DNA of 64,000 nucleotides from GCA-958296115 sp965222445 (lineage in GTDB: Bacteria > Chloroflexota > Dehalococcoidia > Lucifugimonadales > CAJWER01). This document shows, piece by piece, positions 1 to 8,752 of the stretch. The translations under genes were made by a program, and so were the position numbers. Below the pieces are notes generated by a model that saw only the letters and a program-made list of their open reading frames with translations, had not been told where the DNA came from and ran no database searches. Where the stretch lies: NCBI GenBank assembly GCA_965222445.1, contig CBDCTY010000002.1, forward strand, positions 1,550,001 to 1,614,000, given 5' to 3'. Position 1 is the stretch's first letter, and each line of letters opens with the position of its first letter.

Positions 1-2
1 AG

Positions 3-1994
3 TGGGCGACCGAGGGGCTGCTGAGACACTTCGGCACGGCGTCGCTGGAGCCCTTCGGCTGCGACAGGCTGCCCCTTGCGGCCAGGGCGGCGGGCGCGAT
101 AGTCGACTACCTGGGCAGGAACCAGAAGAGCGCCCTCGGCCAGCTGGGCGCCCTCCGCACCTACTCTACCCGGAGTTACATGGTGCTGGACCCGCAGACG
201 AGGCGGAACCTGGAGCTCTTCGAGGGCGGCCGGTGGGGCGACGCCGAAGCCTCGCTCATCTCAGTTCTGGACAAGACCAGCACGGCGATGGGGGGCCGCC
301 TGCTCCGGCGCTGGCTGGGCCAACCCCTTCTGGACATCGAGGCCCTCGAGAGGCGGCTGGACGCAGTGGAGTGGCACCATCGCAGCGCCCTCCGGCGCGG
401 CCGCATCACGTCCCTGCTGGGAGAGCTCTCGGACATGGAGCGGCTCGTCAACCGTGTCAGGGGCGGCTCCGCCTCTCCTCGCGACCTTGCGGCGTTGGGG
501 GAGAGCCTTCGCACGGCTCCACAGATCCGGGCCGTCATGGAGGAGGACGACGACGCGCCGAAGGTTGAATGGCTCGCGCGCCGCATATACCGGAACGAGG
601 ACACGGTCCGGCTGATCGAGGCAGCCATCGAGGACGATCCGCCCGCGAACGTGTCGGACGGCGGCGTCATCAAGACGGGATTCTCGCCCGAGCTGGACGA
701 GCTGCGCGGCTCGTCCAGGGAAGCGCGAGCATACATCGCCGGTCTCGAAAGCAAGGAGAGGCAGCGCACCGGCATCAAATCCCTCAAGGTCGGGTACAAC
801 AGGGTGTTCGGCTACTACATCGAGGTCAGCAAGGCCAACGCCGACGCCGTGCCCGAGGAGTACATCCGTCGGCAGACCCTGGTGGGCGGCGAGCGGTATA
901 TCACCCCTGAGATGAAGGAGTACGAGGCGGAGGTGCTCAGCGCGGACGAACGCATCATGGAGATGGAGGCTTCGCTGTTCCAGCGCGTCTGCGGACAGAT
1001 AGGCGAGTCGGTAGCGCCGATCCTCGAGACGGCGGGCGCTGTCGCTGAGACGGACGTCTTCGCGTCGCTGGCCGAGGTCGCATCTAGGCAGGGCTACGTC
1101 AGGCCCAGTCTCGACGAGGGCCCGGAGATTGTGATCAGGCAGGGCCGCCATCCCGTCGTGGAGCAGACGCTGCCACCCGGCGCCTTCGTACCCAACGACA
1201 CGGCCATGTCGAGCGACGACGAGCAGCTCATAGTGCTCACCGGCCCCAACATGGCGGGCAAGTCCACCTACCTGCGCCAGGTGGCGGTCATCACCCTGAT
1301 GGCCCAGGTCGGCAGCTACGTGCCCGCCGAGTCGGCCTCCATCGGACTCGTGGACCGGATATTTACCCGCGTCGGACTGCAGGACGACCTCGCGGCCGGT
1401 CAGTCCACCTTCATGGTGGAGATGGTCGAGACGGCCGCCATCCTCAACCACGCGACAAGGCGCTCGCTCGTCGTCCTGGACGAGATAGGGCGCGGCACCA
1501 GCACCTACGACGGCCTTGCCATAGCGAGGGCCGTCGCCGAGCACATACACAACCACCCCAACCTTGGATGCAAGACGCTGTTTGCCACCCACTACCACGA
1601 GCTGACCGCGCTGGCCGGCACACTGCCGCGGGCGCGAAACTACAACGTCGCAGTGTCCGAGGACAGGGGCGAGGTCGTCTTCCTCAGGCGCATCGTGCCC
1701 GGCGGGGCCGACAGGAGCTACGGCGTGCACGTGGCCAGACTGGCCGGGCTCCCGGGCGTCGTCGTCAACCGCGCATGGGAGGTGCTGAAGGACCTGGAAG
1801 GCGGCCCGGAGGCTGCCGATGGCAAGGGCCGGAGGCCGGGCACGTCGGAGCCATCTTCACAACAGCTCAGCTTCCTGTCCCCGACCCCGGCCGCCGTAGA
1901 GAGCCTCATGTCGCTGGACGTCGCCTCGATGACCCCCATTGAGGCGATCACCAAGCTCTTCGAGCTCCAGGAACTCGCCAGAAATACGGACTAG
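3..1994 (+). CDS. mutS: DNA mismatch repair ATPase MutS (5' end outside window)
   Basis: MutS binds mismatched DNA as a dimer and, with ATP, recruits MutL. The open frame enters from the left edge in frame 3, so domain I and part of domain II are missing; about 663 codons are visible. The visible part runs from the end of domain II (HFGTASLEPFG) through the lever and clamp domains to the ATPase. Walker A (GPNMAGKS) is encoded at about 1242-1265 and Walker B with the signature (LDEIGRGTST) at about 1474-1505. The C-terminal helical tail is normal for the family. An apparent ATG at 180 is internal: the protein reads through it in frame with conserved MutS sequence upstream. mutL lies about 20 kb away on the other strand. 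Confidence 0.97.
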   Translation, partial: WATEGLLRHFGTASLEPFGCDRLPLAARAAGAIVDYLGRNQKSALGQLGALRTYSTRSYMVLDPQTRRNLELFEGGRWGDAEASLISVLDKTSTAMGGRLLRRWLGQPLLDIEALERRLDAVEWHHRSALRRGRITSLLGELSDMERLVNRVRGGSASPRDLAALGESLRTAPQIRAVMEEDDDAPKVEWLARRIYRNEDTVRLIEAAIEDDPPANVSDGGVIKTGFSPELDELRGSSREARAYIAGLESKERQRTGIKSLKVGYNRVFGYYIEVSKANADAVPEEYIRRQTLVGGERYITPEMKEYEAEVLSADERIMEMEASLFQRVCGQIGESVAPILETAGAVAETDVFASLAEVASRQGYVRPSLDEGPEIVIRQGRHPVVEQTLPPGAFVPNDTAMSSDDEQLIVLTGPNMAGKSTYLRQVAVITLMAQVGSYVPAESASIGLVDRIFTRVGLQDDLAAGQSTFMVEMVETAAILNHATRRSLVVLDEIGRGTSTYDGLAIARAVAEHIHNHPNLGCKTLFATHYHELTALAGTLPRARNYNVAVSEDRGEVVFLRRIVPGGADRSYGVHVARLAGLPGVVVNRAWEVLKDLEGGPEAADGKGRRPGTSEPSSQQLSFLSPTPAAVESLMSLDVASMTPIEAITKLFELQELARNTD

Positions 1995-2699
1995 TACTGC
2001 TTCAATCTAAATATGACAGAACCCTCGGATTGCCGTCATTCCCGCGAAAAGCCTGCCCCGTACTCGATACGGGGCGGGAACCCAGAGGGACTGAACAGTT
2101 ACGGGTAGTCGCGCCCGGGGCGGCCCCTGATGCTGCGCCCTATTAGACCAATTTATTTTGAGCGCGCCGTAAAGCCGTCATTCCCGCGAAGAGCCTGCCC
2201 CGTACCCGATACGGGGCGGGAACCCACTCCCTGGCCGCACATATACGGCGGCATCACGGTGACTTGGTAGTAGATACGCTAACCTCAAATGTCACAGACG
2301 CATCCAAACATCTCGAAAGTGAATCAGTTGGAGCAGATGGTTTGAAACCCGCCCTCCCCGGTCACTGCCGTCAGTCCAACGCCGCCACACGAAGCCACCC
2401 CTGCCTCGTGCCCCGACACGGGAAATCCATCTCCGGCCTACTCTCCGTCGTTCCCGTGACGGCCTGCCCCCGCGCAGAGCCTGCCCCGTACTCGATACGG
2501 GGCGGGGACGGGAACCCATCCCCAGCGGTTGCCGCCAGACCAACGCCGCCGCACGAAGCCACCCCCGCCGTCATTCCGGACTGTAGCGGCGGGTTTGAAA
2601 CCCGCCCTCCCGGTCACTGCCGTCAGTCCAATGCCGCCACACGAAGCCAACCCTGCCTCGTGCCCATCTCCCAGCCAAATGCAGGCCCTTCCAGGCTGG
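1995..2699. repeat. Gene-free spacer filled with palindromic repeats
   Basis: No credible gene is seen between mutS and the convergent TPR gene. The spacer holds a REP-type unit at 2034-2084, made of GTCATTCCCGCG, the palindrome CCCCGTACTCGATACGGGG and GGGAACCCA; a MITE-like element at 2145-2270; another palindrome copy near 2485-2515; and two copies of GGTTTGAAACCCGCCCTCCC with its relatives near 2339 and 2591. The strong GC hairpins right after both converging stop codons could also act as transcription ends, but there is no T-run. Confidence 0.8.
2145..2270 (+). mobile_element. MITE-like element, copy 1
   Basis: This is one of at least four related short elements with imperfect terminal inverted repeats. 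The left end reads GACCAATTTATTTTGAGCGC and the right end reads ATCACGGTGACTTGGTAG; in better copies the ends begin ATACCAA. Between them lie the GTCATTCCCGCG unit, the palindrome, and the segment CCCTGGCCGCACATATACGG, which is also present at 4449, 18964 and, inverted, at 41191. There is no coding capacity, so movement would need a transposase from elsewhere. Confidence 0.6.
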
Positions 2700-4205
2700 C
2701 TACCGTCCGAAGCTCGCAAGCACCCGCTCTATCAGGGATGCGTCGACGCCCAGTTCCAATGCCCGGGCAAGGTCTGCTTTCGCCTCATCGACTCGGCCAA
2801 GTTGTCCGTAGGCAATCCCCCTGTTGTAGTAGACGATGGCGTCGTTTGGGTCGAGTCTGATGGCTGTATCGAAGTCCTCGATGGCCCTGCGGAGCTCGCC
2901 CAGGTTGACGTAGGCAAGTCCCCTGTTGGAGTAGGCGTCGGCGTCGTTTGGGTCGAGTCTGATGGCTGTGTCGTAGTCTTCAATGGCCCGGCGGTGCTCG
3001 CCCAGGTTGTCGTAGGCCACCCCCCTGTTGTAGTAGGCGTCGGCGTTGTTTGGGTCGAGTCTGATGGCTGTGTCGTAGTCCTCAATGGCCCGGCGGAGCT
3101 CGCCCAGGTTGTCGTAGGCCACCCCCCTGTTGTAGTAGGCGTCGGCGGCGTTTGGGTCGAGTCCGATGGCTATGTCGTAGTCCTCAATGGCCCGGCGGTG
3201 CTCGCCCAGGTTGTCGTAGGCAAGTCCCCTGTTGATGTAGGCGCTTGCTAGGGCTGGGTCGAGTCTGATGGCTGTGTCGTAGTCCTCAATGGCCCGGCGG
3301 AGCTCGCCCAGGTTGTCGTAGGCCACCCCCCTGTTGTAGTAGGCGTCGGCGGCGTTTGGGTCGAGTCCGATGGCTATGTCGTAGTCCTCAATGGCCCGGC
3401 GGTGCTCGCCCAGGTTGTCGTAGGCAAGTCCCCTGTTGATGTAGGCGCTTGCTAGGGCTGGGTCGAGTCTGATGGCTGTGTCGTAGTCCTCAATGGCCCG
3501 GCGGAGCTCGCCCAGGTTGTCGTAGGCCACCCCCCTGTTGTAGTAGGCGTCGGCGGCGTTTGGGTCGAGTCCGATGGCTATGTCGTAGTCCTCAATGGCC
3601 CGGCGGTGCTCGCCCAGGTTGCCGTAGGCAAGTCCCCTGTTGTAGTAGGCGCTTGCTAGGTCGGGGGCGAGTCTGATGGCTGTGTCGAAGTCCTCAATGG
3701 CCCTGCGGAGCTCGCCCAGGTTGCCGTAGACCACCCCCCTGTTGTAGTAGGCGTCGGCGTCGTTTGGGTCGAGTCTGGGTGTCGGGGCTGGCGAAGGCGT
3801 GAGAGTGGGGATTGGCCTGGGTGTCGGGGCTGGCGAAGGTGTGAGAGTGGGGATTGGCCTGGGTGTCGGGGCTGGCGAAGGTGTGAGAGTGGGGATTGGC
3901 CTGGGTGTCGGGACTGGCGAAGGCGTGAGAGTGGGGATTGGCCTGGGTGTCGGGGCTGGCGAAGGCGTGAGCGTGGGGATTGGCCTGGGTGTCGGGGCTG
4001 GCGAAGGTGTGAGAGTGGGGATTGGCCTGGGTGTCGGGGCTGGCGAAGGCGTGAGCGTGGGGATTGGTGTGTCTGTCAGGGCTGGCGAAGGCGTGAGAGT
4101 GGCGACAGTAGTGGGTTGCACATCGCCGCCGCAGGCCGCGGCGATTCCAAGCATCGCCAGGATGCAGGCGTTTAGTACTCCCAACTTCAAGCTCAACCGG
4201 TCCAT
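2700..4205 (-). CDS. Pro-rich lipoprotein with TPR repeats
   Basis: The 501-residue product starts with a hydrophobic signal segment ending in a lipobox-like AAAC (Cys25), so it is probably a membrane-anchored lipoprotein on the outer face of the cell. Residues about 35-140 are a low-complexity linker of a 14-residue unit (PTLTPSPAPTPRPI). The rest is about ten 34-residue TPR units with the pattern AYYNRGxAYxNLGE-RRAIEDYD-AIxLDP, which normally form protein-binding superhelices. Several TPR pairs are almost identical at DNA level, so copy number may vary between strains. No partner can be named from the context, which is repeats on both sides. Confidence 0.85.
   Translation of the reverse strand: MDRLSLKLGVLNACILAMLGIAAACGGDVQPTTVATLTPSPALTDTPIPTLTPSPAPTPRPIPTLTPSPAPTPRPIPTLTPSPAPTPRPIPTLTPSPVPTPRPIPTLTPSPAPTPRPIPTLTPSPAPTPRPIPTLTPSPAPTPRLDPNDADAYYNRGVVYGNLGELRRAIEDFDTAIRLAPDLASAYYNRGLAYGNLGEHRRAIEDYDIAIGLDPNAADAYYNRGVAYDNLGELRRAIEDYDTAIRLDPALASAYINRGLAYDNLGEHRRAIEDYDIAIGLDPNAADAYYNRGVAYDNLGELRRAIEDYDTAIRLDPALASAYINRGLAYDNLGEHRRAIEDYDIAIGLDPNAADAYYNRGVAYDNLGELRRAIEDYDTAIRLDPNNADAYYNRGVAYDNLGEHRRAIEDYDTAIRLDPNDADAYSNRGLAYVNLGELRRAIEDFDTAIRLDPNDAIVYYNRGIAYGQLGRVDEAKADLARALELGVDASLIERVLASFGR
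3091..3702. repeat. 204-bp tandem repeat inside the TPR gene
   Basis: The same 204-bp block (two TPR units) begins at about 3091, 3295 and 3499. The first two copies are almost identical by eye and the third begins to diverge after about 3620. The near-identity at synonymous positions points to recent duplication or gene conversion. Confidence 0.85.
3777..4090. repeat. 42-bp tandem repeat encoding the Pro/Thr linker
   Basis: About seven copies of a 42-bp unit (GGTGTCGGGGCTGGCGAAGG and following bases on the plus strand) encode the 14-residue PTLTPSPAPTPRPI linker on the minus strand. Units differ by single bases (for example AGAGTG versus AGCGTG). Confidence 0.85.
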
Positions 4206-4340
4206 AGCGCCAACCCCTCAGACCTCCTATCCGGGGTCCTCCGTTGGGGAGGTCTCAGGATTGATGGCAGGCCAAAACGATATGGCGGCATCATAGCAGG
4301 CTTGCCATAGATCAGAGTAGGGACTGTAGAAAGTCGGATA

Positions 4341-4488
4341 ATACCAATTCATTTTGAGCGCGCCGTAAAGCCGTCATTCCCGTGAAGGCATGTCCCCGAG
4401 CAGAGCCTGCCCCGTACTCGATACGGGGCGGGGACGGGAACCCACTCCCTGGCCGCACATATACGGCGGCATCACGGTGACTTGGTAT
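4341..4488 (+). mobile_element. MITE-like element, copy 2 (best ends)
   Basis: The element spans 148 bp. Its left end is ATACCAATTCATTTTGAGCG and the reverse complement of its right end is ATACCAAGTCACCGTGATGC; about 20 of the first 28 positions match. The interior carries GTCATTCCCG, the CCCCGTACTCGATACGGGG palindrome and the CTCCCTGGCCGCACATATAC segment. It lies in the spacer upstream of the TPR gene. No open frame is present. Confidence 0.65.
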
Positions 4489-4736
4489 AAGAAGAGCGCG
4501 TGGACGACAAGCTCGCGCGGGACGTGACATCTCATACCAATTCGTTGTGACTACGCCGTGAATTCGTCATTCCCGCGCAGAGCCTGGGGGCGGGAACCCA
4601 TCCCATCCCACACTCCCTCCCCAGGAGCCTGCCCCCGTGCAGACGGGGGTTCCCGTGGCGACGGGAACCCATCCCCCTCCCTCCCAAATCATCCCAATCA
4701 CCCTAATCCCCAAAATCACAGTTCAGACATTCCCTC
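4489..4736. repeat. Repeat-rich spacer with a solo element end
   Basis: From 4534 there is a related left end (ATACCAATTCGTTGTGACTA) followed by GTCATTCCCGCG and GGGAACCCATCC units, but no matching right end. No gene is seen. The spacer ends at the promoter of the next gene. Confidence 0.55.
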
Positions 4737-4765
4737 TTGACAAACCCCCGTCCCTCCTCCATAAT
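4737..4765 (+). promoter_or_regulatory. Sigma-70-type promoter giving a leaderless mRNA
   Basis: TTGACA at 4737-4742, a 17-bp spacer and CATAAT at 4760-4765. The ATG lies seven bases after the -10 box, so transcription should start at or within a base or two of the start codon. The same arrangement precedes the paralogue at 16766. Confidence 0.75.
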
Positions 4766-4772
4766 AGAACGC

Positions 4773-5879
4773 ATGTCCGATACCAGCACGCACTCAACAG
4801 AAACAACAACGGAGCGGAAGCCGCCCACTCTCGCCGACATCGTCCGCGAGAAGACCGACGACGGCAAGCGCATCATCGACTTCTTCCTCGACGTCATGGA
4901 GGACAGGATCGACGGCGCTGAGCTCTGCCACAGGATGGACGCCGCCAAGCAGCTCGAAAAGCACAAGTCCAAGGCCGCCGCCAAGTTCCTTGCCAAGTAC
5001 CGCGGCGTCTCATGCGGTCACTCCACCGGTGGACGCCCCGACCCGGCCGACCCCTGCTCCGCCGAGGAGAGGAGCCTGGTGGCCGTGACCCTGAACGCCC
5101 CGGCCACCCTTACGAAAGACTTCCTCACCGTCCTCTCCGGGATAGATGAATTCCTCATGCGCAGGCTCATCCGAGCCCAGACCGCCGACGGCGTCACCGT
5201 CATCGAGTTCCTCGACGACGTCATGCAGGACAGGAACGACGGCTTCAAGACCCACCACAGAATCGCCGCCGCCAAGGAGCTCATAGTACACATAGTCCGC
5301 GACGAACAGCCCGACCCCCTGCCCGGTGAGGCCTCTGTATCCGTTTCTGCTGAGGCCCCCTCTTCCGTTCGTGCTGAGCCTGTCCTGAGCACCGTCGACG
5401 GATCCGCTCACCCTGAGCTTGTCGAAGGGTCTGAGCTCGTTGCAGGCTCCGTTCCCGCTGAGCCCCGCCAAATCGTCATTCCCGCGGAGAGCCTGCCCCG
5501 TACTCGATACGGGGCGGGAACCCATCCCCCTGACCCTGTCCTGAGCACCGTCGAAGGATCCGTTCACCCTGAGCTTGTCGAAGGGTCTGAGCCCGTCGAG
5601 GGCTCCCAACTAGAAACTAAGAACTCGAAACCAAAAACTCTCCCCGCCCGACGCACCCGAACACAACGTCGCCGCGATGGAGCCGCCAGGGCCGCCATTC
5701 GCAGAAAGGCCCTGGGGTCCGAGCGCATAGAGGAGGAAAAGGACGAAAAACCCGCCCCCGTGGAGCTCACCCCCGCCGAGCCTAGAATCAAGGAGAGACT
5801 CGAACGGCACTGGCACGAGCCGGACCCCTATGGCGGGCCCATCGACTCCACACACCCCGGCCGCTCACCCCCCTGGTAG
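4773..5879 (+). CDS. Unrecognised LADIVR-family protein, copy 1
   Basis: I do not recognise a named family. The 368-residue product has two related helical-looking segments: residues about 18-65 (LADIVREKTDDGKRIIDFF, then CHRMDAAKQL) and about 130-180 (IRAQTADGVTVIEFLDDVM, then HHRIAAAKEL), which look like an internal duplication. A variable middle (about 200-290) is made of translated palindromic repeats, and the C-terminus is Arg/Lys-rich (RRTRTQRRRDGAARAA) ending in GRSPPW. The ATG at 4773 is preferred over an upstream TTG at 4737, because that TTG is the -35 box and the paralogue at 16766 starts at the same point. Nucleic-acid binding is possible from the basic tail but is only a guess. 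Confidence 0.75.
   Translation: MSDTSTHSTETTTERKPPTLADIVREKTDDGKRIIDFFLDVMEDRIDGAELCHRMDAAKQLEKHKSKAAAKFLAKYRGVSCGHSTGGRPDPADPCSAEERSLVAVTLNAPATLTKDFLTVLSGIDEFLMRRLIRAQTADGVTVIEFLDDVMQDRNDGFKTHHRIAAAKELIVHIVRDEQPDPLPGEASVSVSAEAPSSVRAEPVLSTVDGSAHPELVEGSELVAGSVPAEPRQIVIPAESLPRTRYGAGTHPPDPVLSTVEGSVHPELVEGSEPVEGSQLETKNSKPKTLPARRTRTQRRRDGAARAAIRRKALGSERIEEEKDEKPAPVELTPAEPRIKERLERHWHEPDPYGGPIDSTHPGRSPPW
5374..5608. repeat. Palindromic repeats in frame inside the LADIVR gene
   Basis: Two copies of a CCTGAGCTTGTCGAAGGG-type unit (about 5374-5433 and 5534-5602), translated as PELVEGS, flank a REP-type unit at 5475-5524 with the CCCCGTACTCGATACGGGG palindrome, translated as ESLPRTRYGAGTHP. The gene stays open through all of them. 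The same REP unit is intergenic at 2034 and 4400. Confidence 0.85.
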
Positions 5880-6104
5880 GTTGCCTCGCCCTTGGGGCTG
5901 AGTGGGGCTCTGGCCCCTTCTCCCCTTGTGGGAGAAGGCTGGGATGAGGGGGATCTGCTGCCGGCAGTCGCTCCCGGGGACCGGCGTCTCACCGAGACTG
6001 AACTGTTACGAGCACCACAACTGCTGGCTGCTGGTCTCTACCGATGGCCCGCATTGGAGCGCGTGGTAGAATAGTGCGACTCCTAACAGGATCGAGGTGG
6101 ACCG

Positions 6105-6902
6105 ATGCAGCAAGTAGCAGCCCTGCCTACCGCGCCGAGTGAACTGAGGACGATGATGCGACGGGGCGAGCTGAGCGGCCTGACGAGCGGGATGGCGCCC
6201 GGCCGGGTACAGGCTAACCTCGTGATCCTGCCGAGGGAGCAGGCGTTCGACTTCCTGCTCTTCTGCCAGCGCAACCCGAAGCCGTGCCCCCTGCTGGAGG
6301 TGGTCGAGGTGGGCTCATCAGAGCCCCGGACGATGGCGCCAGGCGCCGATCTCAGGACGGACCTGCCCAGGTACCGCGTCTTCGAGTACGGCGAGCTCGT
6401 CGAGGAGCCGACGGACATCTCGCACGTCTGGCGGGACGACATGGTCTCGTTCCTGCTGGGGTGCAGCTTCACCTTCGAGTCCGCGCTTGTGAATGCGGGG
6501 ATCCGCATTCCCCACTACGAGACGGGCAACAACACTGCCATGTTCGTCACGTCGATCGAGACCGAGCCCGCTGGCATATTCTCCGGGCCGATGGTCGTCT
6601 CGATGAGGTCGATCCCGCAGGGCAAGGTCGTCAAGGCCGTCCAGATCACCTCGCGCTACCCGGCGGTCCACGGCGCGCCTGTACACATAGGCAACCCGGA
6701 GGCCATCGGCGTGGATGACGTGCACACGCCCGACCTCGGCGACGTCGCACACGTCGGAGAGGGGGACGTGCCGGTATTCTGGGCCTGCGGCGTCACGCCC
6801 CAGGTAGTCGCCATGTCCTCCAAGCCTCCGCTCATGATCACCCACTCCCCCGGCCACATGTTCATCACCGACAAGCTGAACGAAGACGTAGCGGCCCTCT
6901 GA
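6105..6902 (+). CDS. DUF1445/YcsI-type D-glutamate cyclase family protein
   Basis: The 265-residue product matches the DUF1445 (YcsI, putative hydro-lyase) family in length and pattern. Family members are assigned to the D-glutamate cyclase family, whose proven vertebrate member converts D-glutamate to 5-oxo-D-proline; the reaction here is inferred. Recognisable stretches include MAPGRVQANLVILP near the start, DMVSFLLGCSFTFE in the middle and the C-terminal ITHSPGHMFITD. The ATG follows GAGGTGG by a few bases. In other bacteria this gene commonly sits with a DUF4392 gene. Here that partner is at 8753, and an R-M cassette lies between them. Confidence 0.88.
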   Translation: MQQVAALPTAPSELRTMMRRGELSGLTSGMAPGRVQANLVILPREQAFDFLLFCQRNPKPCPLLEVVEVGSSEPRTMAPGADLRTDLPRYRVFEYGELVEEPTDISHVWRDDMVSFLLGCSFTFESALVNAGIRIPHYETGNNTAMFVTSIETEPAGIFSGPMVVSMRSIPQGKVVKAVQITSRYPAVHGAPVHIGNPEAIGVDDVHTPDLGDVAHVGEGDVPVFWACGVTPQVVAMSSKPPLMITHSPGHMFITDKLNEDVAAL

Positions 6903-6912
6903 AGCCTGCTAA

Positions 6913-7533
6913 ATGAGTCCAGAGGAGACAATCAGGGCCATAGCTGTCGATTACGCTCAGCAACTTGACAGGAAAATGGCCCGACGAGTCGAAGAGATGA
7001 AGTGTGACGACACATCGCATTTCCTAATCTATCAAGTACTTGGCATAGGTGACAGAGAAGGTCGCCTCATAGACCTCTACCAGAACAAGGGGCGATTCTT
7101 ATACAGGGCCGCCGGCGCATTCTTGGAAGACGTAGCTAAGTATTGCTTCCAGTACAAGTTCCCGGAAGCTGGTTCCGTGCGAATTCCCAATACCGAAGGA
7201 CAGCGCCCCCAGACTTTCGAAATAGATTGTCTGGTGGACTCCAACGCCTTCGAGATCAAGTGGCGCGATGCCACGACCGATGGCGACCACATCACGAAAG
7301 AACACACGAGACTTCGCGCCGTCTCGAATGCTGGCTATACGCCCATCAGAGTGATGTTTTACTATCCAAATCGATCCCAGGCGGTCAGAATCCAGCAGGC
7401 AATGGAAACTCTGTACAAGGGCCTCGGCGGTCAATACCTCTATGGTGACGCAGCATGGTCTTATATCCACAGCTGCACGGATATCGACCTCTTGACAATA
7501 CTGAGGACGCTGTCGGAAGAGAATGCAGCCTGA
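6913..7533 (+). CDS. ApaLI-like type II restriction endonuclease
   Basis: The 206-residue protein resembles the ApaLI family (ApaLI cuts GTGCAC). It has a PD-(D/E)XK-type core: Asp105 in EIDCLVD and Glu114/Lys116 in FEIKW, followed by the conserved DGDHITKEHTR. Codon use and base composition are visibly more AT-rich than in the flanking genes, which points to horizontal transfer. It begins ten bases after the DUF1445 stop and overlaps the methyltransferase start by 11 bases, so the pair is cotranscribed. The exact target cannot be read from the sequence. Confidence 0.85.
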   Translation: MSPEETIRAIAVDYAQQLDRKMARRVEEMKCDDTSHFLIYQVLGIGDREGRLIDLYQNKGRFLYRAAGAFLEDVAKYCFQYKFPEAGSVRIPNTEGQRPQTFEIDCLVDSNAFEIKWRDATTDGDHITKEHTRLRAVSNAGYTPIRVMFYYPNRSQAVRIQQAMETLYKGLGGQYLYGDAAWSYIHSCTDIDLLTILRTLSEENAA

Positions 7534-8746
7534 AATCGATGTTCATCAAGGGGATTGCCTGTCCATACTCCGGTCGCTCGACCCGGAGAGCATGAATCTC
7601 GTATACATTGATCCTCCCTTCTTCACTCAGAAGGTTCACAAACTCCGCACACGCGATCGGAATCGGGAGTTCTCGTTCAATGACCTGTGGACTTCCCACA
7701 CGGAATATGCGGATTTTCTTCATCAGCGCTTGCAGCAGATCTACAGGGTCCTTTCCGAGACGGGCTCGCTCTTCCTGCACTGCGACCACAATGCCACACA
7801 CATAGCCCGCACCCTGCTCGACGAGGTCATGGGTCCCTGTGCTTTCAGATCGGAGATCATCTGGCACTATCGTCGATGGTCGAATTCCAGCAGGAGTCTT
7901 CTCCCAGCCCATCAGACAATCTACTACTACACCAAGTCTGATAGAGAGTACACTTTCAACACAATCTGGAGGGACTATTCGCCTTCGACAAATGTGGACC
8001 AGATACTCCAACGACGAGTGCGGGATGGCCACAACAAGGTGGTTTATCAACGGGACGAGTCTGGGAATGTTGTACCAAATGGAGGGAAAAAGGGCGTACA
8101 GCTCAGCGACGTTTGGGACATACCCTACCTGAATCCCAAAGCTAGGGAGCGCACGGGATACCCTACGCAGAAGCCCCTGCTCCTCCTAGAACGTATCGTT
8201 CAATTGACAACGAACGAGGGCGATTGGGTCCTCGACCCCTTCTGTGGGAGTGGAACGGCTCTAGTTGCAGCAAAGCTCCTTGGACGGAATGCGCTTGGGA
8301 TCGACATTTCTGCGGATGCAGTCGAGATAACCCGATGCAGACTCCAGACACTGATCAAGAGTGAATCCAGACTGATGCATCAGGGACGAGATACCTACCG
8401 AAACGCGAATGAGAACGTGCTCGCTCTCTTGCAAGGTCTGGACTACGTACCAGTGCACCGCAATAGCGGCATCGACGCAATCCTGAAGGAAGATCTGCAT
8501 GGAACCCCGGTCCTCATTCGAGTTCAGAGAGAAGGTGAAACGATTCTTGAGGCTTCGTACAAGCTCTATCGTGCCTCGAAGGACAAGAATGCTCTCGTGA
8601 TGTTCCTCGTTGCAATCCATCAGCAGGACTACCTGCCGATGGGCGATGACGTGCCGCCCGGGGTCGTCGTCATAGACACGCCCGCTCCCAGTATCCAGAG
8701 GAGCATTGAGTCGTTGCGGAGTCCTTCGCAGGCGGATGCCGGGTAA
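7523..8746 (+). CDS. Site-specific DNA methyltransferase of the ApaLI-type R-M system
   Basis: A 407-residue amino-methyltransferase. Motif IV (DPPF, residues 30-33) precedes the SAM-binding motif I (DPFCGSGTA, from residue 238), which is the beta-class order. It should methylate adenine N6 or cytosine N4 in the target of its partner nuclease and so protect host DNA; DPPF fits adenine somewhat better. A C-terminal region of about 120 residues beyond motif I is less typical of the class. The start overlaps the nuclease stop, a usual arrangement for a type II R-M operon. It is AT-rich like its partner. Confidence 0.9.
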   Translation: MQPEIDVHQGDCLSILRSLDPESMNLVYIDPPFFTQKVHKLRTRDRNREFSFNDLWTSHTEYADFLHQRLQQIYRVLSETGSLFLHCDHNATHIARTLLDEVMGPCAFRSEIIWHYRRWSNSSRSLLPAHQTIYYYTKSDREYTFNTIWRDYSPSTNVDQILQRRVRDGHNKVVYQRDESGNVVPNGGKKGVQLSDVWDIPYLNPKARERTGYPTQKPLLLLERIVQLTTNEGDWVLDPFCGSGTALVAAKLLGRNALGIDISADAVEITRCRLQTLIKSESRLMHQGRDTYRNANENVLALLQGLDYVPVHRNSGIDAILKEDLHGTPVLIRVQREGETILEASYKLYRASKDKNALVMFLVAIHQQDYLPMGDDVPPGVVVIDTPAPSIQRSIESLRSPSQADAG

Positions 8747-8752
8747 GGCACC

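Noticed and set aside
261..1730. Long minus-strand open frame across mutS
   Set aside because: It lies wholly opposite a certain gene and is explained by GC-rich codon bias; its product has no family-like pattern.
2264..3251. Plus-strand frames across the repeat spacer and into the TPR gene
   Set aside because: They are translations of palindromic repeats and of the reverse of TPR repeats, with no ribosome site.
3777..4090. Regular 42-bp units that could be mistaken for a CRISPR array
   Set aside because: The units are directly adjacent with no unique spacers and encode the Pro/Thr linker of the lipoprotein.
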